Shown here piece by piece: positions 52,600 to 64,000 of a stretch of 64,000 bases of DNA. Numbering within the stretch: position 1 is the stretch's first letter; every line of letters starts with the position of its first letter. A program made the translations under genes and the position numbers. The stretch spans positions 52,320,233-52,384,232 of the forward strand of contig NC_087067.1 of the NCBI RefSeq assembly GCF_963678635.1, written 5' to 3'. The notes under the pieces were generated by a model. The model was not told the DNA's origin, did not search any database, and was given only the letters and a program-made list of their open reading frames with translations. The DNA is from Symsagittifera roscoffensis (taxonomy: Eukaryota > Xenacoelomorpha > Acoela > Convolutidae).

Positions 52600-55500
52600 C
52601 CGAATGTATACAGAAGGACACTGATTATACGCCCGGGCGGCGGGACGTTTCTACTTGGACCGGGCCGCTCAAGATCGAATAAAAGGGGATCTAGAGTCCT
52701 ACACTTCTCTCGAGAAGGTTTAATTCAAAAGCAATTTACATGCTATAACTCAGACGAGACAGATGATCAGGTCTCACTCCGGTATTAAGCACTAGAAGGA
52801 GCGCGGGAACTCCCCGCTTAGGGAGAGCGTCAGGAAAGGTTACAGCCGCGATCAATAGGGAGTGCGACATGAAAGAAAGCACTCCAACCGTGGAATCAGT
52901 ATCCGGTACGTGGAGCGCTGCTTTTCAATTTTATAAAGCATATAACGTGCACGTACGAGAGCTATAGCTTCAAAGAGTGCTTCGCAGCGAGCTGGAAGAA
53001 GGGTTTTTAAAAATTCGTCTTGGACGGACTACTTGACGAAATAAACCCCGATCACCTTATGAGACCAATCATCTAATAATTGGTGAGAGCCTTGTTTCGA
53101 TTTCGACACGACTGCGGGCTCTTTGGAAATTGGGGGTTTGAACTTTTTCTGGAGCTGCAATGCCCTAGATAATGGCCGTGTCAGGGGTGCTGGAAAATGG
53201 ATATTGTGACTCTGATGGTGGAAACAGAATACATATCTAGAGGCGATAAGAACGTCAGATAAGTCTATACTGTCTGCTATGAACGTCTGTCTGCTGGAGG
53301 AGGCAAGGATCTGCTTTGACCCTTCTGTGCCCACGATGTACACTGTGCCATAAAATATGAAAGATGACGGCAATGATCGGGAGATGAATGGACGAGTGAG
53401 ACACTTGAACAATGCTAATCCAAACATCCATCGAGAGAGCAGTTTGCCACTTAATTTCTAGGATGCGGCTGAGAAATTGGGGCAATCACTATCTGATAGA
53501 AGTCGAAAAATGGAATTGATTTTGACCAACCAGTAGCGGGAGAGTGGCAAAACAAGTTCTTCCAACACCTTGATCGAATTGAGACAGATCTGGCCCAGAC
53601 TGGACGTTTAATTTTTGATCCACCTCCAAATCTACTCTTTTGTGTATCGAAACCCGATGAATTGAGGTTGGGAGAGCAAAAGGATTCACGAGATAGCTCT
53701 CAGTGCAAAAAGCACATCAAGACTCTACCTACCGCAAGAATCAGGCGAGGAAATAGCCCACGCTCGATAGTTTGGTGGTATAGCCGTCTCTGGTGAGCAA
53801 GCGCAGGGACCGATGAGAACAGCGAGCCACCGCAGTGAAAACTGGACTTCCAAATCTAGATACTTCGAACGGATAAAGAAGCTGGACACGCAGAAACTGT
53901 TGTCTGGACAAGAGTTGATGGAAGCGCTAGAAGTGAAGAGTTTTGCGCATGAAAACCTGAATGACCATTACTGAGTGGACTTGTTAAAGGCTCATAAGGC
54001 AGATTCCTCCCAAGCCACCGCTCTAGTTTTTGCTGAACTTCCAGGATTAACAAAGAGGGTAATCTTTAGTCCAGTAACCGCGAGAGTACCCATGAGAGCT
54101 GGAATTTGAAGCAACATAAAGGAGCCCCCAAAGAAAAGACAATCTAGGTGAAGATCGAGAGGGCTAAAGCCAACCAATTAAGAATGGCAGACAAATGTTT
54201 GGACTTACGTACAATGGGATTTCCCGAACTCTCTCAGGATGCTCGATATCAGGAGGAATACGGTGCTCTAAAGTGGCCAAGGGGAATAGTGGTCCATAAT
54301 TGACAGGGTTCCGGGGCTACAAGAACAATTATTGTTGCAGGGTCCTAATTCTTGGTGACGTCCAACAGGTTTATCTGGCCCGATATTATCCTCTCGGTGT
54401 TTCCGGGAATGTTGCTGAATCAAATGCTGACCCTCGTGGTGGCCATCAAATAGGAGACCTTAGTCGAGACTGCGCTACTCTTATTCGCTGCCACTTATGG
54501 TCACCTACATTCAGTATGACTTCTGGAGGTAATCAAGCAAGAACAGCCTCCACATAAAAATCTGAGTATGCAATTTAGGCCATGTTTGTTTGCATCGTCG
54601 AAGTACAAGAAAGAACTAGTTGTTTCCAGATTTGGCTCAAAAACTTGAGTTGTCTTCTCAGTTTAGCGAGGAAACGTCAGCATGCAAATTGCTCTGCAGT
54701 TTGATTACGCTATGCTAGCTCTCACCAGGGAGGGCGGTGGACAGATGGTGATTATTGCTTCCCATAATGAACACCTAGAAAGCATGAACTTGCGCCTTCC
54801 AAAGGCGAAGTTGGCCGGTTGTTGCGCTGGTGACGTCGGACGTTAGTGATGATCATCAGGCCATGATCAATCTGACAGCCGATGTATTCCTCCGGAAGAT
54901 GAAGATTAAATTTGTGACCTCCTCTAGCAGCTCGACCTTTCCCATGAACGATCGCTGACTAGAGAAGGTAGGTGATAAGTTTTGAGAAAGGAGCAACTTA
55001 GCTGATTTTCTAAACCTGGGACTTCACGCAGAAGCATCTAGAGCAAGCAGAGGGAGATAATTTGACTGCGGGTACAACTGTCAAAGAAGCTAACTATACC
55101 AGCGTTGTTTTTTCCGGAGAGACCAAGCGAGGGGTATTCGAAGACGAAAAAACAAAAGGCATACTGAAATGATTTAGCGCATGTTGAAAAAGGACTATTT
55201 AGCAGGTCTGTTCTGCACCAAAAGGGCTTGTATGATGATTTCACGGAAAACATCATAACTTCTCTATCAACTTGCTGCTCGCTCTCGTTCTTGTGTTCAA
55301 AACAGGACTATTGATATGGGACTTGTCTTCATATTCAGCAGATGCAATAAGACCTAGAGGATTTCTGGGTTTTGACCCTCATCCTTCTGGCCCAAGCCAA
55401 TTTGGCAGTGTTTCCTTGCTGCCCAAAATAGTTCACCCAACGAATTCATGCGAAAAAAAGCCTGAATATGGAGGCGGTTTTTTTTACAATTATGCGGTTT

Positions 55501-58500
55501 TTTACAAGTCGTTGTTGATCTAATGACTCTTGTTGCAGAAGCAACATTCGATAGGAAAATAGATGATACCCACTCGAAAGCGGAACTACATGAAGTCAAT
55601 GGGGGCATGTAAGTGTTTACTGATATGTGTCTGGCAATGCGTTTGGATGAGAAAATTACAACAGTTAATGAACTCTGCGTATGGCCGCAACGTCATTCAC
55701 GCCTGTTTTTGTTTCACAGATTTTAGCTTGTAGATACTCAGTGACGCACATAAGCCTAGTCAGTGTTCTGGATGGATCGACAGTGAACTGGAACGAACAA
55801 GATTTCTCGAGAAAACAAATGGCTGAGGGCGTACGGTTTGGAGGGTTCACTTATCCAGAGCTACTCGAGATGAAGCACAGGGTCACTTGCGGTCCAGGAT
55901 GGGAAGCGGGGATGAGGGGGGGGGGGGTGGGGGAAGCGAGAAAGATCAATTAAGGCCAACCAGTAGAAAAATCTTGATCATTAGTGTTAGATAGTCTACA
56001 GCAGAGAAATCATTTATCCAAAGGCTTGGATCGATCTAATAGAAGAGTATTTTGAGACGAAATGAGAATCCCTCATCGGTAAAGCGCATATTAGCAATCT
56101 CATTCGTCAGGCCAGACGGTTAACTGATGTTTGGTTAACTGATGTTTGGTTAATTGATGTTTGTTAGATGTCGAGTTTGAATAACACTTGAGGCCTAATG
56201 TCAGACAACAAGATGGAGCTGGGGGTCAAGAGTCTGAGTTATGTTTGCATATGAGAATATGTTTGCACAATACATGGCTCGAGATGAAGCGGGCTCGAAG
56301 CCGGGTTCCAAGAAAGGATGCAATGTGCTTCTTAAGATGAGTCAAATCGGTAATTCCAGACCCCATTGTTCTTGCATGTCATCATATTGCGAGAGAGGGA
56401 CGAACGACGGAAAGACTAGTCTAGAGTTTGTCCTTAATTTGTATCATAAACGTCAAATTGAGAAGGACGATCATTCCAGCAAATCTTTTCAAAATCATGC
56501 GATCATAGACAATTTAAAAAGCATTTTCTATTAGGATATTCGACAGTAGCCCTGAAGCCCATCGCCTTTAACTGAAACAGAGCAATACTCCAAACCATCA
56601 AAGAGATGCCAGTATCAGTACGTCTTTGTCATCATGCGCGTATCCTACAACCCATCCTGAGTACGGAATCGGGCGGTGCGTATAAAAACTTCGATAAATC
56701 AGAGCTGTTGAAGTTCTGGATAGAATTTGACGATCTGGACCAGTTGAAAAGTAGCCCTGATGCCCATCGCCTATATGCAATGATGAGAAGGTTACAAGAT
56801 TTTTTGAATTCGGATGAGAAGATTACAAGAGTTAATGAACTCTGTGTATGGCCGCAACGTCATTAACGCCTGTTTTTGTTTCACAGATTTTAGCTTGTAG
56901 ACACTCAGTGACGCACATAAGCCTAGTCAGTGTTCTGGATGGATTGACAGTGAACTGGAACGAACAAGATTTCTCGAGAAAACAAATGACCGAGGGCGTA
57001 CGGTTTGGAAGGATCACTTATCCAGAGCTACTCGAGATGAACCTCAGGGTCACTTGCGTTCCAGGATGCGAAGCGGGGATGGGGGGAAGCGACAAAGATC
57101 AATTAAGGCCAACCAGTAGAAAGCCTTGATCATAAGTGTAGATAGTCTACAGCAGAGAAATCAATTAGCCAAGGCTTGGATCGAACTATTAGAAGAGTAT
57201 TTTGAGAACGAAATGAGAAACCCTCATCGGTAAAGCGCATATTAGCTAACTCATTCGCCAGGCCAGAGGGTTAACTGATGTTTGGTTAACTGATTTTTGC
57301 TAGATGTCTAGTTTGAATAACACTTGAGACCTAATATCAGACAACAAGATGAAGCTGGGGGTCAAGAGTCTGAGTGTCTACAATCTGTTTGTACAATAAT
57401 TGGCTCAACATGAAGCATGCTCGAAGCCGGGCTCGAAGAAAGGATGCAATGTGTTTCTTAAGATGGATCATATCGGTAATTCCATACGCAGTTGTTCTTG
57501 CTTGTCAACATTATGCGAGATATGGACTGACGACGGAAAGTCTAGTCTCGAGTTTGTCTTTAATTTATTTCATAAACGTCAAATTGAGAGGGACGATCAT
57601 TCCAGCAAATTCTCCAAAATTTTGCGATCATAGACGATATAAAAAGTTTTTTCTATTAGGATGTTCGATCGTAGCCCTGATGCCCATCGCCTTTAACTGT
57701 AACAGAGTAATACTCCAAACCATCAAAGAGAGGCCAAAACCAGTACGTCTTTGGCATCATGCGCATATCCTAGAACCAATCCTGAGTACGGAATTGGGCG
57801 GTGCCTATAAAAAATTTGATAAATCAGAGCTGTTGAAGTTCTGGGCAGAATTTGACAATCTGGACATAGAAAAGCCGAAGCGGGGACTGTTCCTTTAGAA
57901 GGACTCCAAGTTTATTTTTGTCACTAGATCAGACAATTAAAAACAGTTTGAGTGGGACTTGGTGATGTGAACAATATCTTGATCAACAATCCGTGAGTAG
58001 TCTTGAGGCTGCTCCGACTGTCCTGGTATTCACACTATCAAGCAAACCCGATTGTTATGTTAAGCGAGAAAATCAGTATAACGCCCGGATTTCGGTGATT
58101 TAACTGTAGTACACAAATTCATGCTGCCCCATCTGATGACTCCGAAGGATACACCAAAGAAAGGCCCAATGAGTTGTTCTGATCCCATTGTTTCTGACCT
58201 GGCACTTGTCTAATAATTATATGGAACGAGCGGAGGTGGACATATGTGCGATGGATGATTCCATGTTTGATTTCTGTCACTCCAGACGCGTGGTCTTAGC
58301 CGAAATTATTTAGCCGGTTAGTTTTGTGACTTGAAAAAAGGACAAAAATGACGTGGAAATTCTAGCAGATTGCTCTACTTAGCACGACTTAAAACTTGGT
58401 AACAGCATTAAGTTTGGAGACTTCGCAGGGAGTATTGCAGATGAATCAAACACCTATCAAAGGGTGAAATATGGATCATGAGGCAGAAATAGCTTTCTCA

Positions 58501-59200
58501 GTGAGCGACAAATGCAAAGTACCTGATGGAATCAGTCTTGGCGAGCCATTGAAATTGCAGTTACCCGGCACACATGACAGTGATAGAAGTATCGAGCCAG
58601 AGGAGACACAAATCATATGTCCCACAATTCATATGGTGGAGAGCTAAGCCGTAAACTAGAGTATAGGATCTAAATGAAATCTGGGGATTATGGCGCCTGA
58701 GAACAGGTATATCAGGATCATCAACTTGACCCACGGGGACATCCAGTGCCATTGTACAGGTCAGCTTGATCTGGGATCTCGAGTAAATCAAATCGAGAGA
58801 GCTACCAGATCATGAACAGAAAATCATCGTGTCTGTAGTGAGTTCCATTTTGGCATTGCGATGGAATGAGGCAAGCTTGATGAGAAACCGAGAGACCAAG
58901 TCACCCACGTTCGGTGTAGGGAGACCATACATGCAATTGACTACAGTCATAGACTAGAGTTGTTCGAGGACGCCTGTAAATCACCGGCTGTACCTGTAGA
59001 GGTGAAGCGCATCTAGAGTCACTTACGATACTCACCTTGGTTCACAGCGACCTTGACGTGTTGGTTGTATACAATGGGGAGGAACCATATGAAGAGGAAC
59101 TTGCGGGAAAATCAACAGTTTGTCTCCAAGAGTCCTAATCAATTGAGGAGATTTCCCTCCCAATCATGTGAGCTGATGGACCAAAAAACTTTTGAGTGCT
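52600..59200 (+). pseudogene. Decayed ORF2 of a giant-family relative
   Basis: In order along the + strand, scraps match ORF2 of the giant element: SGNH blocks (about 53045-53300; 'CLLEEARICFDP' against giant CLLEELRIQMDP), 'LLKAHKA' (about 53980), the second SGNH-like area (about 54150-54560), 'HISLVSVLDG' (about 55745), 'RKDAMCFLRW' (about 56315), 'ELLKFW' (about 56705) and the short downstream ORF (59040-59180). It is heavily broken and rearranged, and part is duplicated in tandem. It may belong to the same old element as the LTR at 1-808, but that link is inferred. Confidence 0.8.
55640..57870 (+). repeat. Tandem duplication inside the decayed ORF2
   Basis: Two units of about 1.1 kb, 55640-56800 and about 56815-57870, share long near-identical runs (for example from 'aactctg.gtatggccgcaacg', and 'ctgggggtcaagagtctgag'). 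Confidence 0.85.
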
Positions 59201-59239
59201 TTGAAAATTCTTTGAGTGTTATAAAACTTCTTGAGTGTT

Positions 59240-59599
59240 GTTGAAAATTTTTAAATATATATTTTTGTAACTACGGAGTTACTGTGTAGATGCCACGATT
59301 CTCTGAACTTCATAACACGAATTCATTCAATCTAAATATATTGAGGCATAATGATTTCAGGGATGATCCATGTGAAACGAATCAAATACACACTGTCAAA
59401 CAAAACTAAAAATAACGATAGTTTCCTAATTGTTTTTAATGGAGTTTGCGTGTTGTAGCTAATTAGAGACCTAGCGATGGGTGTGTGCTTGTTTTGTTTT
59501 GAGGGGGGGCAGACTTCCATATCATAGGCATACCACTGCCAATTGCTAATCAAAAGATTACCCTCATAGGCAGGCAGACCACTGTCTATGATGGTAACA
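59240..59599 (+). mobile_element. Partial 3' LTR of the decayed relative
   Basis: It aligns with giant LTR positions 1225-1690: 'gatgatccat', 'acacactgtc', 'tagagacctag.gatg', and the older LTR's 'cctcataggca' near the end. It ends GGTAACA. It follows the decayed ORF2, as expected for a 3' LTR. Confidence 0.65.
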
Positions 59600-62500
59600 T
59601 AAAACGAACCAATGTTACTATTCAATTAAAGATCGAAAAAATGAAAGAGCTGTCAAAAACTCTGAGTTAAACTAAAAGTTTTCGGTAGTTTATTCGATGT
59701 TGTTGTTGCAAATAGCCCGTTGTTTTGGGCGCGCCCTGCATTCCCTTGCCGATGTCAAGGAATGTTGCGAACTCTATGAGTTGAAGCCCTAAGTGGTTTG
59801 ATTCAACGTAGTTCTATTGTGAGTAAAACGAACGGATGTATTGCAGTGTGGGGAGCAGGGCAGGAAAAAAAGGATACTTGGGTCTAACCATTAAGATAAT
59901 GAAATAGATAGGGGCTGTGTCTCTTTCTTCGTTGAGCGAGGGTGTATCAGTTTTTGAAATTTCTGAAATAGTTGAAGAGATTCACTCGTTTCGTTCTAAC
60001 AAAAGTAAAAGAGATTGAAAGTACTTCATTTTTCACCGCCGGGATTAAAACAGAGACGCGGCGGATAGTGTTTGATTGTTTTACATTTTGATAAGGGGAT
60101 AACTTATGAGTTATTACTTTTTGCGGTGTTTTATTAGGTGTGAAGGAGATATGTGCTAAAAAATGATGGCACTTGGTCCCAAACATTGAGGTATACCATC
60201 TGATCCCATTGTTTCTGACGATTGAGGTGATTGATTGCTTTCTCTACTTCGCACGAGAAAAAATTAAGTGGAATATTTTTTTGGTTTCTCTTTTTTTTTG
60301 TTGGATTCATGTGTTCTGAGTTTGGAAGACGCAAATTCCACTCATCTCTATCGTTTGCAAATATAGCGGAGAAGAAAAGGCCTCTTTGGTTGCAGAAATT
60401 ACCGTCTCTTACTTCACCCCATTGAGCGATGACGACGAGATAAAAAAAATTCCGGAGTAACTTTCAAAACTTTTTTTTATGAAATACGACAATTTCATCG
60501 AAAGACTTTCAAGAAACACCATTCTAAAGGTATAATGGTCCAAGCTGAGCTGGGAGCTACTAAAAAATATGTGTCTCGTTGAACAAGAATGAATGCATTC
60601 CAGTTCCAGCTGAAGGTTGTGACACGCAAAGCAGCAGGCTCCCTCCGTCTTCTAGAAGAATTTTTTTTCATTTAGCTCGATTGACAAAGAAGACTTTAAT
60701 TGACTTGGATGCGCTTGCGCAGGGCCGGGTGATATGATAACTGTACTTCAAATCTCGATATTGCAATTCAAAACTGGGAATGTCATTTAACAGTTTTTTC
60801 AAGGGTCTCTGCGGCACTTTGTTTGAAAGTGACAGCGATAACGCACCTAATTGTCCTAAAACTAAAACTCGTTTTCAGCTACTCAAACAATTTTAACGTT
60901 ATTATAATACAGATTCTTTTTACAAAGCGCACCAATTTCCAAAACTCATTGAACAATGGGTGGTCATTAAACAGTTGGAGGATTTCCTGCCAATGCTTCT
61001 CTTTTTTTGCAGTTTTTTGCATCAAGGTTTGGTAAAGGCTTCTCAAAATATACTTTGAACGGTGCTTTAGCCTAATTTCATTGCGCTTTTGTGTTTTTTT
61101 TTGGTTTTGACTGATAAAGCAGATGTACAAAAACGGTGGCCTTCTGCCGCAGTATCGCATCTGGCAGCCTGCAGAATTGTGAAATTTTTGACGATTGACG
61201 TTGTTCTTTCATAGAAAAAATATTTGGTAATTTCTTCTCATTTTGTTCTCTCAGCGTCACCCTTCAAAGGGTTGAAATCACAAACGCTAAACTCATCAAC
61301 TAAAGAGCTTTTCGTTTTCCTCGCTATACTTGAGTACTTTGAGTAGTACATCTCTCTGTCATTTCTTATAACTGCATAACTTGGGCCTAGCGATGCAATA
61401 TCGTTGTTTTCCGCTTGAAATTTTTAATTTTTTTTGCAGATTTGGGTTGTAAATTGGGAAGATTATGCGAGGGCGGGGCAATTGGTAAAATAATATGCGA
61501 GGTATGATTTTGTGGCTTGGTGTTTATATTTTTTGGGAAATTTTTACTCGGCTGGATAATTTTTTAGTCTTCGCGTTTTTTTACTTTTCAGGCGTATTGT
61601 TTACTGGGAGGGACTGAATATGGTTGTTGGTTTTAAGAGAATTGAGTTGTTCGCGCCTGTAAGTATTTCATCTCTTTCTCGGGGCGGTTTTTTCATACAA
61701 CTGTATAGTTTGGGCGGTTCTTTTTGGCGCGTTAGGTATCTTGAAAAACGATTGTTTTCAGTATGATAAGTCTCGGGAAAAACCATGATGTGTGTTTTAT
61801 TTCATATTCACAAAGAAGTACTTCAATTTCGTTGTTTTTTCTGATGCTCCGTTTCAGTTCAGTTGAAAAAGTTTTTGCAGATAAGGATTTTTTACCTGGA
61901 GAATTTTTTGAGGGTGGGGCAATGGTAGAAAAAGTAGTAGGCACGGAATAGTTTTGTGGATAATGTTTGGATTTCTTGCGGGTTTGTTACTCGAGAGGCA
62001 AAATATACAGTCTTTATGATTTTTAACAACTCTTTTTGTAGAGCCAGGAGGGGATATTTAGGCGCCTGGGTTTGAACTGAACACGGCACGTAAAAGGAGA
62101 ATAAATGCAAAAGACGGAGCAGCCTAGCCGCCACCAGAAAAACGTTTTGAGCATGCTTTTTTGGCTACCAAACACCATGATTAGTGTTGCGAATTAAGGC
62201 TATAAGTCGCGTGTCGGGTCTATCAAGGAAACGCGGCACCATTGGGTCTAATATACCAGCGAGTTTTCTGATCTGTAAAACACAGTAGGTGGTTTCTCTC
62301 ATCGTTTGCGGCAAGTTTTATTGCGCTTCGTTTCCACCACGGAAAGGCAGAACCACTTCCACCTTTGAAAACGCGGTACCATTAGTGTATTCAATCTGTT
62401 TTCCTGCCAGACACGCCCTAACTCCTTATTAGACTCGAAGAGTCAAAACTTTTCTGACAAAAGAATAACACTGCTTTTCGTCTAGATAATTTTTTGCTAA

Positions 62501-64000
62501 ACTTCAGGCAAACTTCTCCAACCATTCTAAGACACTCCACTGCAATAGACTCAAGGATGATATGACCCGAAAAGTCTGGATAAATTGATTGTTTAGTGGC
62601 TTCTGCCTATTTTCAAGAATGGCAATCCTCTGGTGTGTCTCCGCCAACCGATGCACACATATTGAGATTCAGGTCGCTAACTTCGCACGCTTCCATTATG
62701 TCACCCTTACACTCTCGGGGCGACTTCAAATTCTTCTCACCAATCCTAGTGTGTTAGCACTAACAGTTTTACACACAGGGCCGCATAAACATTTGAAAAG
62801 TTAAGTAATGTAACCACTTCTATAATCAGATACCAAACCAAGTTCTACGTCCGATACGTCCAAATACAATGTCGAGAATAGAAATATGATTATCAAATCA
62901 CCCGGTTCTCTGAGCAAGGGCACCAAAGACTACTAGAACCTTCATTGTCACTCTAGGAATAAAAAAAAGAACGTTTGTTCTGGTAGACGGGTAGGGCCTG
63001 CTGCTTCGCGTGTCACTATTTATTCCGGGAATTGAAATGAATTCTGTTTTGCTCAACCGGTTACATACTTTTTATCTGCCCACAGCCCTGCTCCCACCAT
63101 TCAATCTGGACTTTTATCCGTTTCGTCACAGCTGGTCCTACCTTGAGAAAGCCGATGGCACTGGGACCCCCCAAAAGTGACTTTAGCGTACAAAATATGG
63201 CATCGAGACGCCTTCAAATGTGTGTTTCCTAAAAATATTTGGCGACCTTACCGACCTTCATTAAAATATTTTGAGAGTTTGTTGTCATTTTTTTTACTAA
63301 GCGTCATCGCTGAAAAAAATGAAATCAGAAACAGTAAATTCAATTCTGCAACTGAAAAGCCCTTCTGTTTTCTGCCGCATATTCGACACTCATTGTAAAG
63401 TAGACCAATTGTAAAACAGTTTTTTTTAGAAGAATGACTAGAAAATTGAACAAAAAATGTTAATTAAACTTTCAAAATTTTCAAATATTTGATTCCAAAA
63501 TGGCGCTGAAAATCCCAAAAATAATTTTACTTGAACAAAACTAAGTTTTCACGGCTTAAATTAAGCATTTATAAGCTATTGTAAGCCTGCGCTCACCGTA
63601 TTACCCCAAAATTAGACGAAAATTCGAAAATCACTGAGAAAAGTTTTTCAAATTTTTGAAATATCGAATAGGATATATTACTCGACCCACTCCAATGATT
63701 TTTGAGGTACCTGATTTTGCGTGGAAAACAAAAACTTTAGTACACACGAATAAATAGTTTTCTATATTTTTCAAATGGTCTGAACAAAAACAGAATGCTA
63801 AAAAGAATATTCTTAAAATACATTTATAAATCACCTGCCTTGTGCAAATACATCCAAGGCAACTAGAATTTTCATTTTCGCTCGAGGCAATGAAAAAGAA
63901 CGTTTTGTCCGATAGATGGGTAGGGTCTCCTGTTTTGCTTGTCACAACTGTCGGCGGGAATTGGAATGTTCTCTGTTTTGTTCAACCAGAAACATATTTT
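59600..64000. other. No recognisable gene; diverged repeats only
   Basis: After the dispersed repeat (59600-59780) the sequence is AT-rich with homopolymer runs. No long frame, RNA gene or known transposon part is seen. Two pairs of diverged direct repeats are noted: 61403-61545 with 61829-61970, and 62890-63075 with 63825-64000. Confidence 0.5.
62890..63075. repeat. Diverged direct repeat, partner at 63825-64000
   Basis: Both copies have 'ctagaa.cttcatt..tcgct/cact', 'aaagaacgttt.tc.g.tag', 'gggtagggtc/cctg' and 'ctctgttttg.tcaacc' in order. They are spaced about 0.93 kb apart and the second copy runs off the window end. They could be the ends of one element or scattered copies. Confidence 0.65.

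Noticed and set aside
59800-64000. Host genes or tRNA genes in the right-hand end
   Set aside because: No frame over about 105 aa, no codon pattern, and no cloverleaf box motifs that I could find.

Overview
The window is a repeat-filled stretch of a eukaryotic genome, most likely a nematode (perhaps a Caenorhabditis relative). The reasons are AT-rich flanks, worm-like TTTTCAG splice-acceptor motifs inside the elements, and a mix of Ty3/gypsy-like LTR elements, a LINE, a Penelope-like element and a small hAT-like element. No host gene can be recognised, so the assignment rests on weak evidence. Almost all recognisable sequence is transposable-element sequence.

The centrepiece is a giant LTR retrotransposon on the + strand, 809-23659 (22,851 bp). 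Its two 881-bp LTRs differ at about one base, so the insertion is very young and the element looks whole. It has a 2.4-2.6 kb leader carrying a minisatellite of about 48 units, and a single-frame Gag-Pol of 2,935 aa. Gag-Pol holds a coiled coil, a capsid-like region, two zinc knuckles, PR, RT, RNase H and IN, and ends in a macro-domain-like module of the OARD1/TARG1 type. A second ORF of 2,784 aa sits where an envelope gene would be. It is not an obvious envelope: it carries one clear SGNH/GDSL-hydrolase domain and a second, SGNH-like one, followed by about 1,700 aa I do not recognise. A shorter conserved ORF follows. By inference, Gag-Pol makes the particle and copies and integrates the genome, while ORF2, probably from a spliced RNA, is an accessory protein with predicted esterase-like chemistry.

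The giant element sits inside an older LTR of its own family (1-808 and 23660-23855). That LTR had already received a hAT-like MITE (297-752). The older element's leader continues to about 25150 and is interrupted by a solo LTR (24114-25037).

From about 25.2 to 33.9 kb lies a decayed minus-strand relative with Gag, PR, RT, RNase H, IN, the macro-like module and the start of ORF2. Behind it are two direct copies of a block of about 4.1 kb holding an LTR and leader (33.96-38.03 and 38.34-42.44 kb). Each copy is followed by an inverted piece of LTR.

From 42.8 to 49.4 kb there are only scraps: LINE tails, a Penelope-like reverse transcriptase, and a PHD-finger/endonuclease LINE scrap. From 49.4 to 52.6 kb there is a piece of the giant family's LTR, an LTR of another gypsy-like lineage, and minus-strand IN and RNase H remnants. 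From 52.6 to 59.6 kb is a decayed + strand copy of ORF2 with a partial 3' LTR and an internal tandem duplication. The last 4.2 kb shows only diverged direct repeats.
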